NCBI GenBank assembly: GCA_905221605.1
Contig: CAJNDS010002746.1
Location: 428,389 to 492,388, forward strand
Reading direction: 5' to 3'
DNA length: 64,000 nucleotides
Source of the DNA: Symbiodinium natans
Lineage: Eukaryota; Sar; Dinophyceae; Suessiales; Symbiodiniaceae
The notes below the pieces were generated by a model. The model was given only the letters and a program-made list of their open reading frames with translations, was not told the DNA's origin and did not search any database. Positions within the stretch are counted from its first letter, which is position 1; the number at the start of each line of letters is the position of its first letter. Of the stretch, positions 47,421-58,129 are shown piece by piece. Position numbers and translations under genes: made by a program.

Positions 47421-47627
47421 TTCTGTGCCCCCCCAAGTCGAACCTAGAACCCCACAACTTAATGCACTGCTGCAATGCCTTTGGGGAACTTGTTGGACCC
47501 AGTAACCTTTGGGATCGCATCCCCTGAGATTGCGAACCCTAAACCCTACACCCTAAAACCTAAAGGTCTCCCTTAATCCGCTACCTCAGGTTACTATAGG
47601 GGTCTGGGATGGCAATGCCCAAGGATC

Positions 47628-47744
47628 CATGTGCTCAGTGTGCTCCCGAAAAAAAACCACAAAAGGTATTCTTGGGCGGGAAAGTAGCTTGTAATGGTGG
47701 GATTTGTGACCCAAGTCTGCACTATTGAAGTGGATGGACCCTGG
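47628..47744. mobile_element. Diverged family B copy
   Basis: GGATCCATGTGCTCAG to GAAGTGGATGGACCC; only the arms and GACCCAAGT remain similar. Confidence 0.4.
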
Positions 47745-48562
47745 AAAACCCTAAACCCTAAACCCTAAACCCCAATCCCTAAACCCTGAACCCTAAACCC
47801 TAAACCCTAAACCAAAACGAGTCCTAGACTGTTCAGGTGCATATGCTACAGAGCCCCGAAAAACAAAACCCTAAAACCCCCCAAACCTACAAACAAACCC
47901 TCCTAACCTAAGCCTTAACACCCCAAACCCTATATAAACCTTAAAACCCTGAGTCCTTAAACCCTACAAACCCCAACAAAGCATCACGGGTCCAAGTTGC
48001 AGCGAGCGCCGCCGCAAGGTCACTGCCGCGGCGAAGAAGTCGCGGAGGGCTTCGCCACTGGTGGCCTGGCACTTTCTTTGGGTGTATGCAGGGTTTAGGA
48101 TGTAGGGTTTAGGGTTTAGGGTTTGGGATTTAGGTTGTAGGGTCTAGTGTGCAAGACCAACCCTTAACCCTAAACCCTACACCCTAAACCCTAAACCCCC
48201 AAACCCCAAACTCTATAAACCCTAAACCCTCTGCAACCCTGGTGCCGTCGGCAGCGGCGGGCCTCCGCTGAGGAGGGGCCCTGCAAAGCGGCTGGATTCC
48301 TGCGCGGGTTTGGGGTTTGATGTGGGGGCTTCCGAAATTTCGGGGTACCTTACTAGGGTCCTCATTTTATGGGAATCCTAACATTTTGGGATTTAAATTT
48401 GGGGTTCCGTACTTTCGCAAACCCCATGTCAGGTTTTGGAGTTCTGGCTCTGGCAGGCCCGGTGCTTCAACAGTTGAGGGTTTAGGGTTCAGGGGTTTTA
48501 GGGTTTAAGGCTCTAGGGTTTTAGAGTTTAGGGTTCCAGGATGTAGGCTTTGTTTGGGGCTC

Positions 48563-48720
48563 GAAGGGTCCAAAATGAGAGCACTCAAATTCGGCGCTTC
48601 TTCTGTCACACTCTTGTCAACCACGGATGTGTGCCCAGCTTTCACTTCGGAGAACCCGGTGGTATCTTTCAGACATTGGAGCGCCAGCCCTGCAACCCCA
48701 AGTTCGGAACTCTTCAGCCC
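48563..48720 (-). CDS. 52-codon coding exon of unknown function
   Basis: The minus frame from acceptor GGGTGTAG reads GLKSSELGVAGLALQCLKD and on through VDKSVTEEAPNLSALILD. Roughly 70 percent of first codon positions are purine, much better than the plus-strand open frame over the same bases. The donor is probably GA. Confidence 0.45.
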
Positions 48721-49206
48721 CTACACCCTAATCTCGCAACCCTAAACCCTAGCCCTAAAACCCATAGACCCTAAAGGGTCCGGTGGCGTTTTTGGGAACA
48801 AGGAACCAGCGCCGGCCTTTCTCTAAACTGCCTCCAAAGCGAATCCAGCACGCTCTGTGCGTAGTGTGCCTGGCAGAAGGCTGGAGTTGTAGGGTTTAGG
48901 AGCTTAGGGTTGTTTAGGGCCTATGCAAGCATTAAAAAATAGAGCCCGTTACGGAATATTCTAGTGTATTGGAAGATTAAACATTCGTGGGGTCAACAGC
49001 TGGGGCTTGGCTTTTGGGCTTAAGGTTCAGGGTTTAGGGACACGGCCTAGCCTTGGCTGCACTTACAAGGGTAGTTATGTATTACATTTTTAGCTGCGTC
49101 ATCAAGAACCAATAAACCCAAAAAGGCTGAGGATCCAAAGTTACAGTAAAGCACCACTAAGCAACATGATAGAAAAGCAGGCATGGGAAGGGGAAGCCAG
49201 GCTTTG

Positions 49207-49287
49207 GTAGGGTTTAGTAGGGTTTAGTAGGGTTCAGTAGGGTTTAGTAGAGTTTAGTAGGGTTTAGTAGGGTTTAGTAGGGTTTTT
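49207..49287. repeat. Decamer variant block TAGGGTTTAG
   Basis: Eight near-perfect 10-bp units, a period not seen elsewhere in the window. Confidence 0.85.
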
Positions 49288-49392
49288 TAGGCTCTTGAGC
49301 CCCAAGGACCAAAGTCCACCAACAGCCCCCCTTGAAACTTTGGCTTCGGGTTTAGTAATCCCGATTCTGGACTGTTCGAAAAAGGGGGAACA

Positions 49393-49490
49393 TCAAGATT
49401 TAGAGGTTGACAAATCCTTCTTCTCCTCTAACCCCCCAAGCTCAAATACCATTATCTTCTGCAAAATCAACTCAATAACTGTTGAAAATC
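49393..49490 (-). CDS. Terminal exon of an unknown gene
   Basis: Good acceptor (CCCTCCACCCAG) followed by 31 codons and TGA, ending EEKKDLSTSKS. The stop overlaps the edge of a half copy of inverted-repeat family A. May be the 3' end of the gene that starts at 52847. Confidence 0.42.
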
Positions 49491-49920
49491 CTGGGTGGAG
49501 GGCGAAAGAGCATGGGAAGCGGATGACTATAATATGAGAAGCCAAGCCCCAGCAGACTCAGCTAACTTCTTCAACTCAGATATCTTCCCCACCAAAGTTC
49601 TGGCCGCCTCCAGAGAGAAGGGCTTACTTAGGGCTTAGGGCTTAGAGTTTCTAGGGCTTGGGGATTCTCAGGGTCTAGTTTAGGGTTTAGGGCTTGGAGC
49701 TTTGGGCTTGGGGTTTTTATGGGGCCATAGGGCTTAGGCTTTGGGGCTCGAAGATCCCAGGGACAGGCCTCGCCGCTAAGGAAGAGCAGGCATTGAGCTA
49801 GGCGTGCCTCTCGGCATCGTTGCAATTCAGCTCGTCAAGAAGCCCACCCCCCCAAAAAAAAAACATAAACAAATAAATACACAAACATGAAACAAACAAA
49901 TTAATATCATACCTATATAT

Positions 49921-49981
49921 GTATGTGTATACATACATACATACATACATACATACATACATACATACATACATACATACA

Positions 49982-50016
<35 letters not shown>
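49921..50016. repeat. (CATA)n microsatellite
   Basis: About 20 perfect tetramers. A shorter array is at 46680-46735, and AT-rich arrays are at 28985-29050, 30430-30485, 51960-51995 and 62275-62400. Confidence 0.9.
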
Positions 50017-50017
<1 letters not shown>

Positions 50018-50764
50018 CACACGTGTATACTGCACGGCTTAGGATGAAAGAGTAGCAAAAAACACCTACTTTCAAGTTCGAAGTGCTATGACGAAGGGAG
50101 CCTGGTACCTTGCACATAACCTGGGGGGGGGGGTTCCGGATACAGGGCTTTGGGCTAGATACCCGCAAAACATGAGTTGGCCTTCGGCTGCCGAAGGCTC
50201 TCAGAAATCACGTTCGCAGAGTGCTTAGGAGAATTCAGGGTATGGGGTTTAGGGTCCCTGAAAACTTGCAGCCGCAGATGTGCAAACATCCCTCCAGCAG
50301 GGCTTCATGAGTTACTCACGCATACCCTAAGAAGCCTTATGGGGGTTTACGAAAAGAGGGGCCCCTAATATAGGCCCCAAAATAATAGGATCCCCTTCTA
50401 AGGTAACCCCCCAATATCCTAAACCCCCTTAATTACGTAGAGTGCCCCTACCCCCTTATAGCTGTTCTTATATCCAAGCAGTGAGTCGGCGCGCCTCCCT
50501 CCATCGGAAGTCGGCCGCCTGCACCAGCGTCAGTTCAGTCTAAGGTGCTACGAAGGCCGGTCTTCCTAAAGCGTCTCCCGAAAGCCTGGGTTTAGGGTTT
50601 AGGGTTTAGGGTTTAGGGTTTAGGGGTTAGGGTTTAGGGTTTAGGGTTTAGGGTTTAGGGTTTAGGGTTTAGGGTTTAGGGTTTAGGGTTTAGGGTTTAG
50701 GGTTTAGGGTTTAGGGTTTAGGGTTTAGGGTTTTTGGGTTCCAATGACGAATGATCCCTAAGAG

Positions 50765-50862
50765 CCCATGTACCTAGATAGGGGATACTTGGGCCTTAAA
50801 GCACCTCCTACATAGGGACTATTGGGCCCAAGCAAATAATCTTAAGGTATGTGGACCCTTAG
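50765..50862. mobile_element. Family B copy
   Basis: CCCATGTACCTAGATA to AAGGTATGTGGACCC, close to the 3246 copy in its centre. Confidence 0.65.
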
Positions 50863-51146
50863 GGGATACATGAAAAGTCGCCTGGCTTAGCATGCTGCTC
50901 ACTGAGATCCGCGATCTCTAGTTCATGTAGGCTTAGGGCTCCTAGGGGCGAAAAGGGCCTTTTGAGGACTCCAAGGGTGGTTTAAGGCTTCGGGATTCGG
51001 CCCCATGCACGTCTTTTGGGATACACCGTGACCCTGAGTCGACGCTGTACAATTCCGCGCCGCTTCAACCCGCGAAGCAACAAGCACCCTATAAATACCC
51101 CAAACTCATTAACCCCCTAAGCCCCTAAACCCCCAGAAGTGCCTGT

Positions 51147-51271
51147 AAGGTGGGGCCCCCCGAGTTATAAGTAGAGTTATAAGAGCCCCAATTTGGGTTA
51201 AAACGATCCTAAATTAGGCCATCAGTCCCTTAACTACAGTTAGTATACAGTAAGGGGGCCCCTCCTGGTAT
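51147..51271. mobile_element. Family C copy
   Basis: AGGTGGGGCCCCCCGAGTTA to GGGGGCCCCTCCTGGT. Very close to the 36030 copy. Confidence 0.65.
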
Positions 51272-51750
51272 AAAGCCCTCAAGCCTTGGACCCAGCGAGT
51301 CTCGGACCCTAAGCCTTGGCCCTAAACCCTACTCGCTGAGGGAAGCACCCTCGAGGACCTCGTAAAACCCTCAACCCTAGACCCCAAACTCCAAACCCCA
51401 AACCCTAAACCCCAAACCCTAAACCCCAAACCCTAAACCCTAAACCCTTAACCCCAAAACCCCTCGCCTTCCATCCTTCCGTAGTGTCCAGCACACTCAG
51501 GCCTTACTCAGTTGAAGTCTCTTCTTAAGTGGGAGGGTTTAGGGTTTAGGGTTTTAGGGTTTAGGGTTTAGGGTTTAGGGTTTAGGGTTCAAAATTTTGG
51601 AATTTGGGTTTAGGGTTCAAAATTTTGGGTTTTGGGTTTAGGGTGCGCCATAAGATCATAACACGTATTCCCCAGAAGTGCTCATCATTCTAATCTGCTA
51701 GCCAGCTCATCAGTTAAGTATTACAACTACATCTTAGCGTACCAGTAACC

Positions 51751-51862
51751 ATATTATGATAAGGGCAACCATGCAATGAGGGTACCCTTTTTTTGGTCGG
51801 GTACTTTTTTAAGCAACCCAGAACCAAAAACCAGGGCAAAGGGTACCACCGGGCCACCAAGA
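51751..51862. mobile_element. Family D copy
   Basis: GGGTACCCTTTTTTTGG to GGGTACCACCGGGCCACCAAG-type ends. Confidence 0.6.
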
Positions 51863-52580
51863 TATATGGATTTTCCGAAAATTAGGGATACCCTTTTTGG
51901 GAGCCCTATTAATTATAAGGGAATCCTACTATTGGGAGATCTATCTATCCATCCATATCTACAATGTATATGTCATATATATATATATATATAAATAGAA
52001 ATAAAAAACAAAGAAAGAAATAGATAAATCTACATATATACATAGACGGGGTCCCTTATTTTCGTAAAGCCTTATATATGGCGCAGCGAAGATCTGCAGC
52101 CTGGCGGCCCAATGGATCTCGCCGCAACAGTCGGAGCGCCAGTTGAACTCCAGACCTCTTGCCGGTGGCCCTAAACCCTAAACCCTAAACCCTAAACCCT
52201 AAACCCTAAACCCTAAACCCTAAACCCTAGACCCTAGACCCTAGACCCTAAACCCTATAAACCCTAAACCCTATACAGGCAAACCCCCAAGACAAACCCC
52301 AGAGAGCCCCAATAACCCTACCACCCTAAACTAAGGTGGAAGTCAAACAAACAAACACCCTAAGTCCTAAGCCCAATACAAGAACCCGGAGCCCCTGAAG
52401 AGCCCCAGACCTCTGAAACAAAAAAGAAACAGCAAGTACCCAAGTTTCCTGAACTCCAGCAGGGATAGCACGCCGCAGGATAGGGTTTTTAGGGTTTAGG
52501 GTTAGGGTTTAAAGCTGAGGGTTTTAGGGTTTTAGGGTTTAGGGTTTCGGGTTTAGGGTTTGGGGTTTGCGGTTTGGGGT

Positions 52581-52847
52581 TTAGGGTTCTGCACTGCGAG
52601 TCTTGAGCCACTTGAGGTCACGAAAGGAGTTCTCAATGCTACGGTCGTCGTGTCCGACGCCTGTAGCAAGAGGTGTGATCTGGCCTTTCTCGCACTGGCA
52701 AAACGCCACATCGTAGTGGTCTTGGTCGCTGTGAGCCCAAGCGTCGCATAAGCGATCTAGTTCGCTTATGTTCCATATCAAACGCCACCTTCCGGTGCTA
52801 ATTTTAGCACCGTTGTGTCCTTCGTCTTTCACAAACAGCGTCGCCAT
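52581..52847 (-). CDS. 88-codon coding island, likely first coding exon of an unknown gene
   Basis: Starts at ATG 52847, which is six bases from a telomere tract, and runs open to a TAA that lies inside the telomere tract on the other side. First codon positions are mostly purines and residues are evenly mixed (MATLFVKDEGHNGAK at the start; DRLCDAWAHSDQDHYDVAF in the middle), so it looks truly coding. An AG before TGCCATGG could be a cis or trans splice acceptor, and a GT donor just before the tract (CGCA|GTGCAG) would avoid the repeat-derived stop. Not recognised. Confidence 0.5.
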   Translation of the reverse strand: MATLFVKDEGHNGAKISTGRWRLIWNISELDRLCDAWAHSDQDHYDVAFCQCEKGQITPLATGVGHDDRSIENSFRDLKWLKTRSAEP

Positions 52848-53415
52848 GGCACTTAGGGTTTAGGGCTTAGGGTTTAGGCTTTGGGGTTTAGGGTATCCGG
52901 CCTATGTATAACTGACCTAGTGGTTCTTGGGGAGGAATTTGGGAACCAGACACCCTGCACAAGATTTAGGCGTACACTCATGCGCCTGGTATCCCTTAAA
53001 GGGCTGTGCAGGGGGATATAGGGCACCTACCTCACTCAGTTCCTATCACTAAGACCTGGTAGAGGGTTTAGGGTTTAGGGTGCAGGGTTATATGATTATT
53101 GGGTTGGCCGAAATCATGGGATTTTTTAGCACCACCAACAATAACGCACCTTACTTGCTTATTCTGAGGAGGGCCAGAAGCTCCATCTCCCCTTTGTCCC
53201 CCGCCCGCCCCCAACTCCCCCAACTCGAGAGTTTCGGTTTAGGGTTTAGGGTTTAGGGCTTAGGGCTTAGGGCTTAGGGCTTAGGGTTTCGGGTTTAGGG
53301 CTTAGGGTTTAGGGCTTAGGGTCTTCGGAAAGGCGGGAAGAAAGGCGGGAATTGGCCATCTTAGGCCACGGCAAGTCTCGGCGACGATGCACGAGAGCCT
53401 CAGTCGAATCCCCAG

Positions 53416-53531
53416 GCCCCTGGGAGGATCCCAAAAAATAGATCCCCTTAAGGGTTCCTAAAAATGACCCAATACTACTCTTCCAAGAGTAGTATTGGGG
53501 GTTCTATTTTTTGGATCCGCCCAGGGGTCCT
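53416..53531. mobile_element. Near-perfect hairpin element family F
   Basis: CCCCTGGGAGGATCCCAAAA to TTTTTGGATCCGCCCAGGGG, with the arms meeting in TACTACTCTTCCAAGAGTAG. Related copies are at 1039-1148 and 28040-28110. Confidence 0.65.
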
Positions 53532-54214
53532 GCTCAGCGCCTTTTGTAGGGTGCGGGGAGCCTCCAAACCCGGACCCTTCGAGCTCTGAACCCCTTGATA
53601 CGTGGTTTACAGGGTTTATGGTTTAGGGTTCAAGGTTCAGGGTTCCCTGAACCCGGAACACTACACCGATACCGAGCCCGAATCAGAAAGCCTATGCCGC
53701 ACCCCGCTGCTTGTTATTTGCTGGCTGCACAGCGCGGTGGGGGGTGGGGGTGGGGGTGGGTAGGGGGGGGTGGGCGGGGTGGGGGGGGGGTGGGGGGGGG
53801 GGTTCATGTGGTCCCCAAGGTAATTCTGCTTAATATGCCAGTTATAAATCCACCTAACCCCTGACAAGCCCAATGCCTTTGCACCTGAACCCTAAACCCT
53901 AAACCCCAAACCCTAAACCCCAAACCCTAAACCCCAAACCCTAAACCCTACACCCCAAACCCTAAACCCTAAACCCTAAGCCCTACACCCTAGACCCTTA
54001 ACCCGAAGTCTGAGCCCTAAACCCTAAACCCCTAACCCCAAACCCTAACCCCTAAACCCTAAACCAAAAACCCTAAACCCCAAACCCCAAACCCTAAACC
54101 CCAAACCCCAAACCCCTAAACCCTACACCCCAAACCCTAAACCCCAAACCCTACACCCCAAACCCCAGACCCCAAACTAAACCCTAAACCCTTACAAACC
54201 CTAGGCCCCAAACC

Positions 54215-54390
54215 CTAAACCCCTAAGCCCCTAAGCCCCTAAGCCCCTAAGCCCCTAAGCCCCTAAGCCCCTAAGCCCCTAAACCCCTAAACCCCTAAAC
54301 CCCTAAACCCCTAAACCCCTAAACCCCTAAACCCCTAAACCCCTAAACCCCTAAACCCCTAAACCCCTAAACCCCTAAACCCCTAAACCC
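54215..54390. repeat. Octamer variant blocks CCCCTAAG then CCCCTAAA
   Basis: About eight CCCCTAAG units switch abruptly to about twelve CCCCTAAA units, then to heptamers; part of a 0.6-kb CCCTAAA-rich stretch (53885-54470). Confidence 0.9.
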
Positions 54391-56369
54391 TAAACCCTAA
54401 ACCCTAAACCCTAAACCCTAAACCCTGAACCCTAAACCCTAAATCCTAAACCCTAAACCCTAAACCTTCACTTCCTGGGGAGCCGCGCCCGGAGGCTCTC
54501 CGCCTCTCCGAGGCTCAGCAGCGCGTAGTAGCGCCCGGCCTGCGCCTGCGCTTGGGGGTTTAGGGTTTAGGGTTTAGGGTTTGGGGTTTAGGGGTTTAGG
54601 GTTTGGGGTTTAGGGCTTAGGGTCTAGGGTTTAGGGTTGAGGGTTTAGGTTAGGGTTTGGGGTTTAGGGTTTAGGTTTAGTGTTTATGGTTTAGGATTTA
54701 GGATTTAGGGGTTATAGGGGGTTTATGGTGTACAGGAGAGGGGTTAGGATCTAAGGCTTAGGGCTTAGGATTTGAGGTATTCTACATATTGTAAACATAA
54801 ATACATACATAAGACTATATCTACACATAGATATAAATGCATTACTTTATGTTTCATGTGTCTATAGACATACCTGAGCGAAAGAGAGCACACATTCTGC
54901 GGGAGAGGTGGTTGTAGCATCAGTCTGTGTTGCCCGGGAGGCCACGTACCCGAACGGCAACAGCTTCTAGCCGAAGACACTTCCCACAGTGGTACCCCAG
55001 GCAAATCCCTATCTATCCATACCTTAAGAACCCAAAACCTAGGGGATTTTATAAGAAGAACCTACCTACAAAAAAGTAGGTTTTGGGTGCAGAAGGTACC
55101 GACATGATGCACCATACGCAGCAAAACAGGCTGCAGTTGCCTCGATCGCGTGGCAGCGCTTGAGGGCTCTGGCCTCAGGTGGCCAGCTGAGTCTCGTGTC
55201 CTACGCTAGACCCTAAACCCTGACCCCTGAACCCTAAACCCTAAACCCTGAACCCTGAAACCTGAACCCTAAACCCTGAACCCTGAACCCCTCTGCCCCC
55301 TAAACCCCGAACCCTAAGCGATAAACCAATGAAACCAGGGACCCTTCAAAGCCACAGGAACTTAAACCAGCAGTGACCATTACAAGTAGCAATTCAGAAC
55401 AGTTCGCGAAGAAACCGTGGCTGTTGTAGGTTGTCTTCTGCTTGGTGTGGGGTAAAGCAATCAAATGCGTACGGGTATTGCCCTACATAAAGCCCCCCCC
55501 CCCCCCAATCCACCAAATTTCTAATCACCCGTAAACCCCCCCAAAACACACCTAAGAAGGGTATAGGTCCCTATGTTGGGAACCCGGCCCTAAACCCCAA
55601 ATCCTCCAGTAAGGGTTCAGGGTTTAGGGCTTAGGGAGATTCATCCCGGCGCCAGTGTCATGGGTAGATACAAGTAGGCCTCTAGCTAGCAATAGTCAAC
55701 CTGACCTACCCAAGAATCTCCAAGAAAGAAGACCCTCAACCTTCAACCCTAAATTCCAAACCCCAAACCCCAAAGCCCAAACCCTTTGGGGTTTAGGGTT
55801 TAGGGTTTAGGGTTTAGGCTTTAGGGTTTAGGGTACACCAACAGCGGCGGGTGCCCTGAAGTTTTCGGCTCTGCATCTGAGCTGCCACCGTGCGAGCCGA
55901 TAGTGCCTTCCGCCTCGGCGCGGACGTAGAGGCTAGATTGGGGTAAGAGGGGTAGGGTTTAGGGTTTCGGGTTTTAGGGCTTAGGGCTTAGGGTTTAGGG
56001 CTTAGGGTTTGGGGTTTAGGGATTCCGGTTTGGGTAGGGTTTAGGTCTAGAATCAGAAGCGAAATCCCCCAGGGCCGTTATTCAACAACAAAGGGCACGA
56101 GACCTTCAAACGTATCTCCTGAACCTCTCTATCTCTACATATATGCCCCAATCCGCCAGCCTAGTTAACCTAATTAACCCTAGACCTTCGAACGGAAAAC
56201 AAGGTCGACGAAACACTGCAGCAATCTTGCCACGGGCTTGATCTGTGGGCGGGGGGGGCTGTTTTGGCAGCCTGCAGTAGCTGTCAGACCGCCTAGAACC
56301 CTAAAGACCATCAGGGGTTTAGGGTTACCCCCCATAACTACAGCACTATCCCCACCCCCCCACACCCCC

Positions 56370-56434
56370 ACCCCCCCGAACAGAAAATCATCTTCGCCCT
56401 CATTCTCCAGTAGGGTCTCAATGGTTGAGGGGAT
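56370..56434 (-). CDS. Acidic coding exon
   Basis: After acceptor GGTTGCGAAG the frame reads IPSTIETLLENEGEDDFLF before a G-run. Acidic composition and purine-rich first positions favour real coding. Right end is approximate. Confidence 0.35.
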
Positions 56435-57073
56435 CTTCGCAACCCAGGGAGTTCAGAAAACAGGACCAATCTGGGGAAGTACCGGACCCGGCTTGGGAGG
56501 TATCAAGGCCCTAAACCCTAAACCCTAAATCCAAAATCCTAAACCCTAAACCCTAAACCCTAAACCCTGAACTACGAAGCCCACTAAGCCCCGGAGGAGG
56601 GCTTGGAGCTCCGACAGCATGCAGACCGTGGAGTTGTGCGGCGTTGTGACCTCCGTCTCGCCCACGTCCTGGGTGGGTGGAGCTGAGGGCTTAAGGTAGT
56701 TTGGGGTTAGGGTTTCGGGTTGAGGGTTTAGGGTTTAGGGCTAGGGTTTAGGGTTTAGGGTTTAGGGTTTAGGGTTTAGGGTTTAGGGTTTAGGGTTTAG
56801 GGTTTAGGGTTTCATGTGTTTGGGGTTTAGGGCGTAACCTCAGGAATCTTCATGATTGAAGGAATTCTTCGGCTTCGGGAACGCCCCAAAACACCTATAA
56901 ACCCTATGAACCCTGTAACCCCTAGAAACCCTTCAGACGCCAAAAACCCTCCAATACACCTTGCAAACCCTATGACCCTGTTAAACAAAACCCTACAAAG
57001 TCCCTAAACCCTAAACCCGAGAGAGTCTCAAGCCGTGCCCATGTGGGGGGCGACTGGAAAATGGCGGGCGGGG

Positions 57074-57075
<2 letters not shown>

Positions 57076-57110
<35 letters not shown>
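57076..57110. repeat. 35-base G homopolymer
   Basis: Uninterrupted G. Similar runs: 60282-60315 (34), 33773-33800 (28), 61827-61854 (28), 39318-39343 (26). Confidence 0.9.
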
Positions 57111-57531
57111 CTGGGGTGGCGCTTGATTATGAAGAATCCAGACTTAGTCGTGCCCCTGACCCCTAACTTCCCTTGAAACCTAAGCCCACTGATAAGTTCT
57201 CAAAACCTAAACCCTCCCCCCTCCCTCCCTACCCCCGCCCCCCCTTCCAAAAAAAAGCGGTACGAAGTTTGAAGAGTGTGCCGAGCATCGTCCACATCGA
57301 ACTGGCATGCGTCATCGGCAGCTTGCTCCTTACGCAGGAGCGTAAGGTTTGGGCTTTTAGGCCTTGTCAGAGTCCTCTTGTCGATTCTAAACCCAAAGCC
57401 ATCACCGGATCTCGGGGTTTAGGGCTGAGGGTATATTTATATGAGTTTAGGGTTTAGGGTTTAGGGTTTAGGGTTTAGGGTTTAGGGTTTAGGGTTTAGG
57501 GTTTAGGGTTTAGGGTTTAGGGCTCAGGGTG

Positions 57532-57621
57532 TACCAGGAAGCTGGCTACATGCCTGCATCCTGCAACTCTGCTCAGGCGCTCGCCACCACGGCCTCCAGG
57601 AACTTTCGCACCTCCTCGGGC
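57532..57621 (-). CDS. Coding exon, reading frame uncertain
   Basis: Acceptor CTTCAAG at 57622. Phase 0 reads openly to a good donor CTG|GTACACC. Phase 1 instead ends in EVRKFLEAVVASA and a TGA at 57573, which would make it a terminal exon. Both frames look coding, so only the strand and rough extent are supported. Confidence 0.3.
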
Positions 57622-57814
57622 CTTGAAGAGGTTTCTTCGATGTTGAGGGTGTAGTGTTGTAGGGTCTAGTTTTTAGGGTTTAGGGCTAGGGTTTAGGGTT
57701 TAGGGTTTAGGGTTCAGGGTTCAGGCTTCGGGTTTAGAGTTGAGGGTTTACGGTTTAGGGTTTAGGATTTAGAGGTAAGGGGGTACGGTTTAGGATTCTT
57801 TGGGGTATTGGCTC

Positions 57815-57862
57815 CTTGCAGGCCTCTCCTTGGACGTTCTGATCACTTTCAGGTCTCAACGT
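57815..57862 (-). CDS. 16-codon coding exon
   Basis: Acceptor GGATGAG and a possible GA donor after TGCAAG. The peptide TLRPESDQNVQGEACK is charged and frame-consistent. Probably the same gene as the island at 57.6 kb. Confidence 0.33.
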
Positions 57863-58129
57863 CTCATCCAAAACCTTAAGCCCCCTGAAGCCCTAAAGCC
57901 CTAAGCCCAACAACCCAGACCCGAAATCCGAAATCCGAAACCCTAAACCCCAAACCCTAGCCCTAAACCCTAAACCCTAAACCCTAAACCCTAAACCCTA
58001 AACCCTACACCCTACACCCTACACCCTACACCCTACACCCTAAACCCTAAACCCTAAACCCTAAACCCTAAACCCTAAACCCTAAACCCTGAACCCTGAA
58101 CCCTGAACCCTGAGCCCTAAACCACAGCT

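Larger units (their letters stand above)
49600..52490. other. Spacer or intron, elements and tracts only
   Basis: Microsatellite, family B, C and D copies, a 20-unit TTTAGGG tract (50587-50730) and a CCCTAAA tract (52170-52275). No convincing exon. Confidence 0.5.
52900..56350. other. Spacer rich in telomere-type repeat
   Basis: Family F hairpin, a G-rich tract (53740-53802), the long CCCTAAA stretch 53885-54470, TTTAGGG variants 54557-54720, and a repeat with GTAGGTTTTGGGT shared between 55073 and 3023. No convincing exon. Confidence 0.5.

Noticed and set aside
52600-52620. Possible relic of the dinoflagellate spliced leader (TGGCTCAAG)
   Set aside because: Only nine bases match, and they lie inside a coding frame.
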